Source: a candidate division WS6 bacterium GW2011_GWE2_33_157 (GTDB lineage: Bacteria > Patescibacteriota > Dojkabacteria > SC72). From it: 39,399 nt of DNA. The stretch lies in contig LBOT01000003.1 of NCBI GenBank assembly GCA_000989675.1, positions 1-39,399 of the forward strand, in the 5' to 3' direction. A model generated the notes under the pieces. That model was not told the origin of the DNA, ran no database searches, and saw only the letters and a list, made by a program, of their open reading frames with translations. This document shows positions 9,581 through 19,858 of this stretch, one piece after another; position 1 is the first letter of the stretch; each line of letters starts with the position of its first letter. A program made the translations under genes and the position numbers.

Positions 9581-10604
9581 CCTTTAATCCTAATCCTATC
9601 GCAACGGAGTAAGATGGTCCACCTTTTGCAACAAGATCTTTAAATTTATTATCTATTGATATATTTAACCACGGGTTGGCAATTTGTGCATTAACCCCTA
9701 GTGATTTAGAAACATACTCTGTAATACCTGGCAACAGAGCCCCATCTCCATTCAAAAGATACTCATTTGGTGATGCAGATAATGTTTTATTTTTATAGAA
9801 TTCTACACCTCTTCTTACTTCTAACATTATTGAGTCCATAATAGGGGTGAGTGAACTAAATATTTTTCCTTCCAAGACATTAGGTATCAATCCATAGTTT
9901 CGTTTAAATTCCTCAGCTCTATTATAATCAAAATTGAATTTGTTAATAATTGACTGTGTTAGAGAGTCAGACCCTATTGATATACTTTGTGAGAATACTA
10001 AATACCCATCAGCCATAATACTCATATCTGTACTGTTTGCACCGAAATCTAACATTACAACACTTCTTTTTCCCATGGACTTTAACATAGCTCTTCCCAT
10101 TGCTACAGATTCTGTCTCTATTGCTATTAAATCTAAATCAGCAAAGTTAGCAACATTCATATATATCTCTATTATCTTTTTAGGTGCTGCTACTAATAAT
10201 ACTCTGGGAGCATTCTTTTCCTCATTAAATCCAATTGTTACATAACTCATTTGTACATCTTCAATTGCCATTGGTACATACTGTTTAGCTTCGAAGAATA
10301 CTGCTTCTCCAAGCTCTTCTTTCTTTACTCCAGGGAATTCTAAAAATCTTGTAAATACCGAAAACTCAGGTAATGCCATAACCACATTTCTATTTCGTAT
10401 TTTAGCTGTATCAAAAAGCATTTTAAGTGCTACACCCAATTTCTTTTGATCTTGTCTCTCTTCACTATTTATTACTCCTTTTGGTGTTAATTGGCTACCA
10501 AGATTTACTAGCTCAGGTGTACTAGTGAGAATATTTCTTAACTCTACAGCTTTTACAGTGTGGGTTCCGAAGTCTATACCAACATGATCTGGCAGCTTAG
10601 CCAT
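9573..10604 (-). CDS. pilM: type IV pilus assembly protein PilM (actin-like ATPase)
   Basis: 343 aa; VGIDFGTHTVKAVEL, LDFGANSTDMSIM, LNGDGALLPGITEYVSKSLG. Confidence 0.9.
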   Translation of the reverse strand: MAKLPDHVGIDFGTHTVKAVELRNILTSTPELVNLGSQLTPKGVINSEERQDQKKLGVALKMLFDTAKIRNRNVVMALPEFSVFTRFLEFPGVKKEELGEAVFFEAKQYVPMAIEDVQMSYVTIGFNEEKNAPRVLLVAAPKKIIEIYMNVANFADLDLIAIETESVAMGRAMLKSMGKRSVVMLDFGANSTDMSIMADGYLVFSQSISIGSDSLTQSIINKFNFDYNRAEEFKRNYGLIPNVLEGKIFSSLTPIMDSIMLEVRRGVEFYKNKTLSASPNEYLLNGDGALLPGITEYVSKSLGVNAQIANPWLNISIDNKFKDLVAKGGPSYSVAIGLGLKDE

Positions 10605-10671
10605 AACTCTGGACAGTTAAATTATGATTATTATAATATAGCAGAAAAGAGAGTAATAGGTAATATATCAA

Positions 10672-13287
10672 TTATCTAAATCCTACTTCTGTTTTTTGGA
10701 AAGTGTAGTCTGAACCAAAGAATATTCTACCCAATATCCCATATCTTGAGTGATGATCTACTGCTAATGCTGGATATTTCATTCTATCTACCAATTTAAG
10801 ATATCTATTTACTTTAATACCTCCCAATGCCTGAATACCACCATTTATGTATAGCCCATCATATCTCGTTTTACTTGTAGTTTCTGCATTTATTATTATT
10901 TGTTTATCACAAAATAGATATGCATTTATTTCGTCATATCCTAATGTAGAAGGAGATGCATTATCTCCTTCTTGAATAACTATATTGCCTGTTACAATAA
11001 ACATACACGCATCTGAATCACGTCTTAACGAAGCATGGTTCTTTATTTTTCCACCAATAGTTAAATCTCCATTAACAAATATTACTGCTTTTTGATCACA
11101 TATAAACCCTGTATTAACAAATAGGGGGCCACTCTTAAGAAGAACACAGTATGGTGCAGTACTCTGGTTTCCACAATAGTTCGCGGTCAATGTACTTGTT
11201 AGTTCTGTTGTCGTAGAACCTAGTGTTTTCTCAACTAGCAGTGTTCCTAAATTCGTCTTATTATCAAGATATAACTGATAAAATCTATCGTAATAACTAC
11301 TAAAGTTATAACCTCCAAAATTTACTATCTTGTACGACTTGTTTGTAATACTACTTTTTGTTAGTGGAGTTAGTAAACCCCCAGCACCTTCTGCCCACAT
11401 TTCACTTGATAGGTCGCCTTTAGCAAAGGTTAATGACTCAACTAATGGAGAAATGTCTCTTAGTGGTAATACTGAACCCCATGTATCGGTTGGAGATGAA
11501 GGAATTTTTGTTTTAAATCCTGTTCCTCCTTGTGAGTATGCTAACCCCCCATCAGAAACTATCCAATCTTCTAATAGGTATAACATATTGTATTGGGTAA
11601 TGTTTCCTGCATCATCAAATACAGTTAAATATATGTTTAAGGATCCATCCCTATTTGCTCCTGGATCTACATATACTGTTCCTGCATGTGTTTTTACTGC
11701 CATATCAGGTGCTACTGCAAATGCTCTCCCCACAGTTAAATGACCTATTACTTGGTTTGTATATAAACTTGGACTGAATGAAGTTCCTGAAGGAAAAATG
11801 ATTCCTGTTGTTCCACTTAATGTCATTGGGTATGTTGTTGAAGACGAATATATGTTGCCTACAATAGAGTATAAACCTTTAGCATCTTCAACATTCCATT
11901 TTATTTCTATTTTCCCATTATTATATGCAACAGAAAATGGAACAGTAGAGAATGGAGCTACTTTATCTATAGTGAAAAATTTTTCTTGTCCAGCATTGAT
12001 ATATGAATTCCAGTTTCTTGCAAATTTCTGAGATATTGCTGGTAAATTTCTGTATCTTAATTGGTTAGCTTGCCAATAGTTTCCTATTTTATCCTTTATC
12101 GCCTGCACATTATCATAGTTATCATATGGGGTAAAACTGAACTTGTCATGAGCCATTAACAGCACTCTATATGTTACTGGACTCGTTTCTTGCAATATAT
12201 CAGTATATGTACCATAGTTAGAGAATCTCAATCTAAATGGCATTGTTACCGTATTGCCAGATTCTGTAATACCATTTGTTCCAGTTATAGTTACAGCTAC
12301 CATTTTTGTAGATGTCGTACCCGGTATATAGAATGTTCTTAAAGATGTATTATATCCAGCTACTTTAACCCATTTAGCATTTGATGGATCAGTATAGTCT
12401 GGTACATATGGATACCAGCTTCCATTCTCCCTGTGCATCATAAAACCCCAACTGTTTTGTGCTGGTGCTTTTGGATTACCAGAAGAAGCTATGAACAATG
12501 GAGTACTCAACTCTGCAGGATATGCGTATGCTGTGTCTCTAAACCAGACATATATTGCCTCTATATCGGACGAACCATTTAAATCTGTATATCTAGCTTC
12601 TAAATTAAGAGGCTCATTTAAATTGTAAGTAGGATTTAATTTGGGGATACCAATATGATGTATGCTTCTAAACCCATATATATTTGCAAGATCTAATGTT
12701 TCAGATGGGTTTCTAAGTGCTACTGTAGGTTGAACAGAGTAGGGTTCATAACAGTCCCCTAATTTTGAAGCTCCTCCACATGTTCCACTTCTTGTACAAG
12801 ATCTAAAATTCGCTAATACCAAATTCACAGGATCAGTTGGTAATGCGCTATTTAGAAGAGGGGCAGGGCAATTTGGTAATGTACAATCATCACACCTATA
12901 TAGATAGCAGGTTCTTGTTTCAGTATCTCCACAATCATCTGTACAACTAGTAGTGATAGAACCAACACCATGATTTACAGTGTCATATGTAGGTGCACAG
13001 GCCGGAGGAGTACAGCCAGAATCACAAGCAGATTCGCAACCACCAACTACCCATTCTGTATAATAGCAACATGTATACTGCCATCCAGTATCGGAAGGAC
13101 ACCATGCACAAGGGCTTGGGCAATCTGGTACAGATGTATAATGACCGTACTGACGTGTATCACATGTATAACAGTAATATGAACCATCTGAAGCACACCC
13201 ACATGCGGCAAAAGCGTTCTCTTTTAGTATGAAACTAAACAAAATAAATATAGCCAGTGTAATAAAGATTTTTATAAATCTACTCAT
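10672..13287 (-). CDS. large secreted Cys-rich protein in T4P locus (paralogue A)
   Basis: 871 aa; signal peptide, very Cys-rich N-terminus, C-terminal beta-rich module ending ...YPALAVDHHSRYGILGRIFFGSDYTFQKTEVGFR; matches the architecture of 14627-17164. Confidence 0.8.
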   Translation of the reverse strand: MSRFIKIFITLAIFILFSFILKENAFAACGCASDGSYYCYTCDTRQYGHYTSVPDCPSPCAWCPSDTGWQYTCCYYTEWVVGGCESACDSGCTPPACAPTYDTVNHGVGSITTSCTDDCGDTETRTCYLYRCDDCTLPNCPAPLLNSALPTDPVNLVLANFRSCTRSGTCGGASKLGDCYEPYSVQPTVALRNPSETLDLANIYGFRSIHHIGIPKLNPTYNLNEPLNLEARYTDLNGSSDIEAIYVWFRDTAYAYPAELSTPLFIASSGNPKAPAQNSWGFMMHRENGSWYPYVPDYTDPSNAKWVKVAGYNTSLRTFYIPGTTSTKMVAVTITGTNGITESGNTVTMPFRLRFSNYGTYTDILQETSPVTYRVLLMAHDKFSFTPYDNYDNVQAIKDKIGNYWQANQLRYRNLPAISQKFARNWNSYINAGQEKFFTIDKVAPFSTVPFSVAYNNGKIEIKWNVEDAKGLYSIVGNIYSSSTTYPMTLSGTTGIIFPSGTSFSPSLYTNQVIGHLTVGRAFAVAPDMAVKTHAGTVYVDPGANRDGSLNIYLTVFDDAGNITQYNMLYLLEDWIVSDGGLAYSQGGTGFKTKIPSSPTDTWGSVLPLRDISPLVESLTFAKGDLSSEMWAEGAGGLLTPLTKSSITNKSYKIVNFGGYNFSSYYDRFYQLYLDNKTNLGTLLVEKTLGSTTTELTSTLTANYCGNQSTAPYCVLLKSGPLFVNTGFICDQKAVIFVNGDLTIGGKIKNHASLRRDSDACMFIVTGNIVIQEGDNASPSTLGYDEINAYLFCDKQIIINAETTSKTRYDGLYINGGIQALGGIKVNRYLKLVDRMKYPALAVDHHSRYGILGRIFFGSDYTFQKTEVGFR

Positions 13288-14575
13288 ACAGAATATACAT
13301 TAAGTTATCTACTAGTCTGAAATTCCTAATTACATGATTACATACCTTCTCTTCGTTGACACAAGCAGTTGTTGTATTCACAATGTATGCATTATTATCT
13401 ATTGAGATTGTAGATCGTTTTACCAAACTTTCTATCTCATTACTTAATCCGTTAATAGTTGATTCCATCTTATCACTTAGAAGTGAACATTTAAAAAGTT
13501 CTGTAATATTTTCCAATATTAAATCATCTCCATTCGAAGATATTATAAATTCTAGTTCATCTTTTACATATTTATATATATCAGGATTACTTGTTGAATA
13601 ACCAATAGTACATAGACCATTTACAACATACTCTGAGGAATTATACCTACGAACAGATTCGTTATAGTAGTAGGAAGATAATTCTTCCATGCCATATTCA
13701 TTAAAAACAGTGTGATAATCTGAATATCTTAAGATGTCTACATAACGTTTAGAAAGAATTTCCCCTTCATTTGGTAGGTATGGCAACGAATCATGTATTG
13801 TTAATGTCTGAACTCTGTATTCTGGAATTTCAAAATCAGAAATTATTTTCAGATATTCTTCACTTAATCCTATATCAATCAATTTTAATATATATGCTTC
13901 AGGAAAGTTATACTCTGCTTTAATCAACTCTTCGCTATTTGAATTAAGGTACATTATTTCCTCATTAACACTATTCAGCATCTCATTGTCATTTAATTTT
14001 TTACCTAATTCATAGGTAAGATATATCGATTTAAGATAGTCATATGTGATTGAGAAATCACTGTTACAAATCCAGTTTTCAGGTTCGTCGGTCTTTAAAG
14101 AAATGAGACAAGCAAATCCTTGTCTGATAGGAAAGTTGTTTAGTAATTCCTTTACTCCGTTTATATAGAAAGATTTCTCATATTTTTCCTCTTTGATATC
14201 TGGTTTATATATAGACCATGAATCCAAAACTTTATCTCTAAATACAAATATTTCGCTCTTCTCAAAACCCAATGATATTTTATATAAACCTTCTTTACTA
14301 TATTCATTTTTGTCTAACTTATCACAAGGTAAATATAATTTTAATCCACATTTATTATTAACACAGTATGAAATATTGCAGCTATTACTATCAAATTCTT
14401 TTACATAGATAGTAGCAGAATTACTTGTATTTTCTGTATTTACATTTGCTTCATTTAGCAATTCCTCATATTTTAGTTGTTCATCTTCAAGTAAGAAAAT
14501 GTAATACAAAATATAGCCAAGAAGAATGGAGAGTAATATAACAATACTTAATATAAAGATGTTTTTTCTTTTCAT
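13280..14575 (-). CDS. hypothetical membrane-anchored extracytoplasmic protein
   Basis: 431 aa; N-terminal TM; overlaps the downstream Cys-rich gene by 8 nt (coupling). Confidence 0.65.
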   Translation of the reverse strand: MKRKNIFILSIVILLSILLGYILYYIFLLEDEQLKYEELLNEANVNTENTSNSATIYVKEFDSNSCNISYCVNNKCGLKLYLPCDKLDKNEYSKEGLYKISLGFEKSEIFVFRDKVLDSWSIYKPDIKEEKYEKSFYINGVKELLNNFPIRQGFACLISLKTDEPENWICNSDFSITYDYLKSIYLTYELGKKLNDNEMLNSVNEEIMYLNSNSEELIKAEYNFPEAYILKLIDIGLSEEYLKIISDFEIPEYRVQTLTIHDSLPYLPNEGEILSKRYVDILRYSDYHTVFNEYGMEELSSYYYNESVRRYNSSEYVVNGLCTIGYSTSNPDIYKYVKDELEFIISSNGDDLILENITELFKCSLLSDKMESTINGLSNEIESLVKRSTISIDNNAYIVNTTTACVNEEKVCNHVIRNFRLVDNLMYILYE

Positions 14576-14626
14576 GGTACTCTTTGTATGTACTTATTTT
14601 CTAATTGCCTCTAGGAGAATTCACTA

Positions 14627-17164
14627 TTATCTAAATCCTACTTCTGTTTTCTGTATATTAACTTGACCACCGAAAAGTATTCTACTCAATACTCCATATT
14701 TTGAGTGATGGTCTACTACCAATGCTGGGTATGTTAATCTGTCTTTCAATTGTAAAGATCTTTTAAGAGAGACGCCCTTAAGACTATGTATACCACCATT
14801 GATATATACACCATCATATTCTCCATTTAAATCAGTATCTGGATTAATTCTTAATTCTCCGTCTGCTAGTATATATGCATTTATCTCCTCATACTTTTGT
14901 TTAGGTTCAATGGTTCCATGTATATATACATTGCCCTGTACTACAAATATACATGCATCTTTGTTTGCATTCACATTCCTTATCTTTCCATATATATTTA
15001 AATCTCCACCAACAAAGAATATTCCACTACCATCACAAACGAATTCTTCATTTGCAGGACCACCAACACTTAAATTATTAACAGTGGACATCGATTTAAT
15101 CCCTACATTACCTAAAGAGCCACTTAGCTTAGTTGTAACGGGCATTTCAATTACTCCTAGTCCAACTTTCCTACTATCGAATGCACTCTTCAATGTAGAG
15201 TAGTAACTTCCTACATCAGTAGATTCATATGGTCTAACCATATATGATTTGACAGTAGGACTCTTTTCGGGAGCAATGGGGTTTCCTGCAACCTTGTCTC
15301 CAATTAACTCCGTGGATATTGCTATATTTCTCCACGATACAATATTTTCTATAAAGGAACCTATCCAAGGGTTACCATTTTCTTCAAGGAAATTTCTTAC
15401 TGCAATATCAGTACCACCCATAGAGTAGAGGAGTCCACCTTCTGTACCCATCCAATCTCTTAGATCAAAAGATTCACTTGCTTGTATTGGGTTTCCACCA
15501 TCGTCAAATGCAGTAATCTTAAAGTAGAATATACCGCCCCTGTTATCACCAACATCAAGGGTAATGCTACTACTACTTGTTTTACCACTCATCCCAACTA
15601 CTTTGTAAAGATGGGTTCCTAGTGTAAGGTGTCCGACCTGTATTTCAGTCTGCTCAGTAGGGGTATATGGAACATTTTCTGTAAGAGGGAGTATCTCAAC
15701 ATCATCTAATTGATTTAGTTTATAGCTTGAGTCTATAAAGAGATCTAGGACTAATCCATAAAGATCAAGATTATCATTTAAATCCCATGAGATTTTTAAA
15801 TTAGCCCCATCTACAGAAACACCTAAATCTGCGGAAGGGGGTGTCAAATCTACATTCCAATCTTTTGTAGTATCAATCCAATTGTTATAGTACCTTATCT
15901 TCTCGTTTGTTAGCCATAAACTATGAACTGCTGCTGCTATATCTGGATAAGAATCATAGTTATCATATGGAGTAAAACCAAAGGTATCATTAGCCATTAA
16001 GAAGACATTGTAATTACCCTCTGTTGGTGGGTTTGCAATTAAATTGTTTTGTCCACTATTTTGTTTAAAACTTACACTAAATTTCAATTTTACTTGCTTT
16101 CCTGTATCTTCTATATTAGCAATTTGAACATTAACCATATCATTACCATCAGGACCTTTTATTGCGAATACATTATTTGTATATGATGCCTTTTTCCAAA
16201 TATCATTCAAATCATCTCCATCCCCAACTATGTATGGAATATATGGAACCCAACTTCCCCCTTCTTTATGTAGCATAAATCCAAAATCCGCCCTACCTTT
16301 TGTTTTATACCCTGAACCAGCACTACTATCTAAATCAAGAGTTTGTGGGGTCAATATATTTCCACTTTGAGTAAACCATGCATATACAGCTTCTATATCT
16401 AGATCTGTATCAGTAAAAGTAGCTTCCATATAAAATTGATTAGCATCAGCAAGAACTCTAACAGGTATAAAATCATTAACAATATCATCAACAGAACCTA
16501 CTAACTTACCTGCTCCCGTATGTGTTTGAGATGTAAATCCTAATGTTGTTGGATAGTTTTCAGGATGTAAGAGAAATGCAATCGTTGGCTGTGGACTAAC
16601 CACCTCGTAACAATCAATCGCTTCAGTAGGTGGAACACAAGTTCCAGTATCTGTACAAGAAGCAAAATCTACGAAATCGTAATCTGTTGGATTACTTGCT
16701 GGTGGCGTAGAAGACAAAGGGGCAGGACATACCGGAGTACATCTTGTACATGTGGGTATGTTATCCTGACAATCACAACTTTTACAACTTTGATTTGAAC
16801 TACAATCAGAATCACTTTCACATTCCTCCCCTGTTTCTACAACTCCATTACCACAAACAGCAGAATCCTCATTGTCTTCGCACCAAACCGAATTATCATA
16901 TCTATAAGTTACACAACAATCATATACCCATCCAGTGTCACTTTCACACCAATCCCATTCTGCATCATCACATAGATTACAAGATTTTTCTGCTCTATAC
17001 CCATTATATTGAAACGTCTCACAATATGAACAAACATTGGTCGTTCCATCACACTCACAATCCTTTATTGTACCAGCGTATGCACTGACTCTAGAAAGAA
17101 GGACAAAAGAGAATAGTAAAAATATCACTAATACAATTTCTTTTACAATTCTTTTTAGTTCCAT
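14627..17164 (-). CDS. large secreted Cys-rich protein in T4P locus (paralogue B)
   Basis: 845 aa; signal peptide, Cys-rich N-terminus incl. CGNGVVETGEECESDSDCSSNQSCKSCDC, shared middle blocks and C-terminus YPALVVDHHSKYGVLSRILFGGQVNIQKTEVGFR. Confidence 0.8.
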   Translation of the reverse strand: MELKRIVKEIVLVIFLLFSFVLLSRVSAYAGTIKDCECDGTTNVCSYCETFQYNGYRAEKSCNLCDDAEWDWCESDTGWVYDCCVTYRYDNSVWCEDNEDSAVCGNGVVETGEECESDSDCSSNQSCKSCDCQDNIPTCTRCTPVCPAPLSSTPPASNPTDYDFVDFASCTDTGTCVPPTEAIDCYEVVSPQPTIAFLLHPENYPTTLGFTSQTHTGAGKLVGSVDDIVNDFIPVRVLADANQFYMEATFTDTDLDIEAVYAWFTQSGNILTPQTLDLDSSAGSGYKTKGRADFGFMLHKEGGSWVPYIPYIVGDGDDLNDIWKKASYTNNVFAIKGPDGNDMVNVQIANIEDTGKQVKLKFSVSFKQNSGQNNLIANPPTEGNYNVFLMANDTFGFTPYDNYDSYPDIAAAVHSLWLTNEKIRYYNNWIDTTKDWNVDLTPPSADLGVSVDGANLKISWDLNDNLDLYGLVLDLFIDSSYKLNQLDDVEILPLTENVPYTPTEQTEIQVGHLTLGTHLYKVVGMSGKTSSSSITLDVGDNRGGIFYFKITAFDDGGNPIQASESFDLRDWMGTEGGLLYSMGGTDIAVRNFLEENGNPWIGSFIENIVSWRNIAISTELIGDKVAGNPIAPEKSPTVKSYMVRPYESTDVGSYYSTLKSAFDSRKVGLGVIEMPVTTKLSGSLGNVGIKSMSTVNNLSVGGPANEEFVCDGSGIFFVGGDLNIYGKIRNVNANKDACIFVVQGNVYIHGTIEPKQKYEEINAYILADGELRINPDTDLNGEYDGVYINGGIHSLKGVSLKRSLQLKDRLTYPALVVDHHSKYGVLSRILFGGQVNIQKTEVGFR

Positions 17165-17217
17165 TTTCTTTAAATAAAATATTATTAAGACACTTGCAAT
17201 CTTATTCTCGTTACCCT

Positions 17218-17796
17218 TTATTCTGTTACATCTAAAACCTCAACACTCCATCTATTTATATCTCTTTCAACAGGACAAAAGCCATCTGTGCTTCTCTCTT
17301 TACTACCAATTAATTTGTAGTAGCCATTCGTTAATATACACCATGAATATTCTATAAAATATTTAAAATCCTTTTCTACTCGATATTGAGTTGTAAGTAA
17401 TATTGGCTGGCCCCACTCTAAACTGCTAAAGTCAAATTCACCAATCCCCTTGGGAAGAGAATATACGAACCTAGTATCTTCAATATCCTCATATCGCTCA
17501 AAATAGTTCTTTGCAACTCCAGTAATAATATAATTACTTTCATCTTTCGAAACTTCTAGTGGAATAATTTCAAATTTATAAGTAATTCTCTTACCATCTA
17601 TCTCTACACTTTCATATTGAACTTTTGTAGCTAAAGCATCTTTTCGGATATCAACAAAAGGTACAAATGTTGGATTACTACTATTCATTGAAAATAATGA
17701 ATATCCAAACCAAATTAATATTAAAAGTAGTAAGAAAGAAAGAGCTATTATTAAAATTCTCTTTACCAATATACTTGGAGATATAGTTATCTTCAC
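17218..17796 (-). CDS. hypothetical membrane-anchored protein
   Basis: 192 aa; N-terminal TM, extracytoplasmic domain; inside the pilus locus. Confidence 0.6.
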   Translation of the reverse strand: MKITISPSILVKRILIIALSFLLLLILIWFGYSLFSMNSSNPTFVPFVDIRKDALATKVQYESVEIDGKRITYKFEIIPLEVSKDESNYIITGVAKNYFERYEDIEDTRFVYSLPKGIGEFDFSSLEWGQPILLTTQYRVEKDFKYFIEYSWCILTNGYYKLIGSKERSTDGFCPVERDINRWSVEVLDVTE

Positions 17797-17824
17797 TTTC
17801 TTAGCAGTTTTTAATTTAATAAGT

Positions 17825-18163
17825 TTAACCTAGGAATTTATCCAATTCCTTTACTAAGCCCTCATAATCTAAATCTGTTTTAACTAAATATGAAGAAGCT
17901 CCCATATTAAAAGCTTCCTTCACAACAGATTCACTAGTCATATTAGTTTTTAATACCTCTAAACCATCTACACCAGGCATCATTAAATCTAGTAATACTA
18001 AATCTATCTGATCTAAATTGTTTGCTAACAAATCTAACCCTTGATATCCATCTAGGGCTTTCATAGCAACATAACCTGCAGTTTCTACTAACTCTGCATA
18101 TGAATCTAAAAGAGGAGTTTCATCTTCTACTATTAAGATTTTTCTTGTATTTTCCATATTCAA
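17825..18163 (-). CDS. single-domain response regulator (CheY-like), shortened
   Basis: 112 aa; KILIVEDETPLLDSYAELVETAGY, LVLLDLMMPGVDGLEVLK, GASSYLVKTDLDYEGLVKELDKFL. Confidence 0.85.
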   Translation of the reverse strand: MNMENTRKILIVEDETPLLDSYAELVETAGYVAMKALDGYQGLDLLANNLDQIDLVLLDLMMPGVDGLEVLKTNMTSESVVKEAFNMGASSYLVKTDLDYEGLVKELDKFLG

Positions 18164-18176
18164 GTAATAAATAAAT

Positions 18177-19136
18177 TTAATTTGGACTTAATACTCCAGT
18201 AGCATTATATATAGTGTAATCAAATAGAGTAGGGTACCCTACATTATGAATATTAGGAATGATTACCTGTTTCTCTCTATAATCACCTTTACAGTTTACC
18301 TTTGAATTCATTTTATAATTATTTAAATCTTTTCCAATTGCACAAGTTGCTCCAGATACTTGGCTTGATATACGTAGTGTACCTTTAAGAGGTAATACTC
18401 TTATCTCATATAATGGGTAACCATCCTTTACTTCATAAAGGGGGATACTTATAGAGTTTGGACTAGTAAATGATTCTACTGATGTGGTTGGTGCAACTGA
18501 ACTACAAGTACCATCATCAGGGAGACAATACATAAGCATATCGTCCTCTACATATGGTTTAACATTCCCACTTACATCTCTATATACCTTCTTAATAGTA
18601 AAGACTTCTTCTTCAGAACTTGAACTCCCAAAACTCAAAGTTAAGTTACAACCTGCAACATTTGAGACACCTTCTAAGTTAAGTGCCATAACCTGTCCAA
18701 CTTCCCAGTCCTGTCCATCACCTAATCCAGCATAACCAAATATTATACTAATACTTGACTCTGTATCCGTTGTAGTTGTGGTATTAGAACACCATTCTGT
18801 ATCGGGAATCTCATTTAATATTGTACTATCGATATTATATAAGCCTAAAAAAGATGTTTTAAAATCCACAATACTATTAAATGTACATCCTTCTGGTTTC
18901 TTTAAACAGGCATCTATTGCGCTTTGTACAGTAAATATATCACTTGAAATAACTGTATCTAAAATAGTATCAGCTTGCTCAATAGCTCTTGCAGACTCTT
19001 TTGTATCAATAATTGCTTCTCTATTCTTTATCATTCTAGAGTACAAAGATGCTCCTAAAACTGTTGCTACCACAAGTATTACCATTACTATTGCTATGGC
19101 CTGACCTTGGTATCTTTTCATCTTTTTGATATTCAT
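18177..19136 (-). CDS. PilX/GspK-like minor pilin without Glu5
   Basis: 319 aa; N-terminus MKRYQG-QAIAIVMVILVVATVLGASLY. Confidence 0.65.
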   Translation of the reverse strand: MNIKKMKRYQGQAIAIVMVILVVATVLGASLYSRMIKNREAIIDTKESARAIEQADTILDTVISSDIFTVQSAIDACLKKPEGCTFNSIVDFKTSFLGLYNIDSTILNEIPDTEWCSNTTTTTDTESSISIIFGYAGLGDGQDWEVGQVMALNLEGVSNVAGCNLTLSFGSSSSEEEVFTIKKVYRDVSGNVKPYVEDDMLMYCLPDDGTCSSVAPTTSVESFTSPNSISIPLYEVKDGYPLYEIRVLPLKGTLRISSQVSGATCAIGKDLNNYKMNSKVNCKGDYREKQVIIPNIHNVGYPTLFDYTIYNATGVLSPN

Positions 19137-19156
19137 ATATTTAAATTAACAATTAA

Positions 19157-19858
19157 TTAATACCATGTCAAAGCTTGAGTAGATATAACAATCTGTCTGA
19201 CTACATCTCGCTTTACAGGGAATGTATCTGATACTGGCCAGTATAAAGGTCGTAGTGTAGAATCAACAATAAACATACTATTAGTTCCATCTCCTACTTC
19301 TACATATTTTACACTAAAGTTTGATGCATCAACCATGAAAGAGTGGAGTAAGGTAACAACTGCAGTAGCCGAGAAACACTCTTTATGGTTAACTAAGTTA
19401 GAAGATGTTGTTTTAACAATATACCCATAACTTGGATTTGTATTATCTCTAAAATATCCTATGCAAGTCCAATAGCTATAACCATAAAGTTTAACTTGTA
19501 TTTCATTTCCCTCTAGTACTGTTGAGGGGGTTCCATTTGCATACGCAGTATCTATAGCGTTTGTATCACCCTGCACTATCCTCAGCTGTCCATAATTATC
19601 AACTCCCAAAGTTCTAACCGTATCTGATTTAAATAAAAGGATATTTCCTAAATCTGCGTTTGTTATAGTTCTATTTACGATATCCATAATATAATTCATA
19701 TCATTTCTAGCAAGATTCTTACTATTAGATGTATTTGAAACTTTTATTACCGTATTCATTGTTGTAGCAACAATCAACATAATGATACCTAATAGTAGAA
19801 TAGTCAGAAGCATTTCTACAAAACTAAAACCCTCATATTTTCTCTTTATATCTCTCAT
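19157..19858 (-). CDS. minor prepilin
   Basis: 233 aa; KRKYEG-FSFVEMLLTILLLGIIMLIVA class III signal with Glu5. Confidence 0.8.
   Translation of the reverse strand: MRDIKRKYEGFSFVEMLLTILLLGIIMLIVATTMNTVIKVSNTSNSKNLARNDMNYIMDIVNRTITNADLGNILLFKSDTVRTLGVDNYGQLRIVQGDTNAIDTAYANGTPSTVLEGNEIQVKLYGYSYWTCIGYFRDNTNPSYGYIVKTTSSNLVNHKECFSATAVVTLLHSFMVDASNFSVKYVEVGDGTNSMFIVDSTLRPLYWPVSDTFPVKRDVVRQIVISTQALTWY

Noticed and set aside
12970-13232. Plus-strand ORFs opposite the Cys-rich N-terminus, and similar at 16744-17088
   Set aside because: Low-complexity antisense artefacts of Cys-rich codons.
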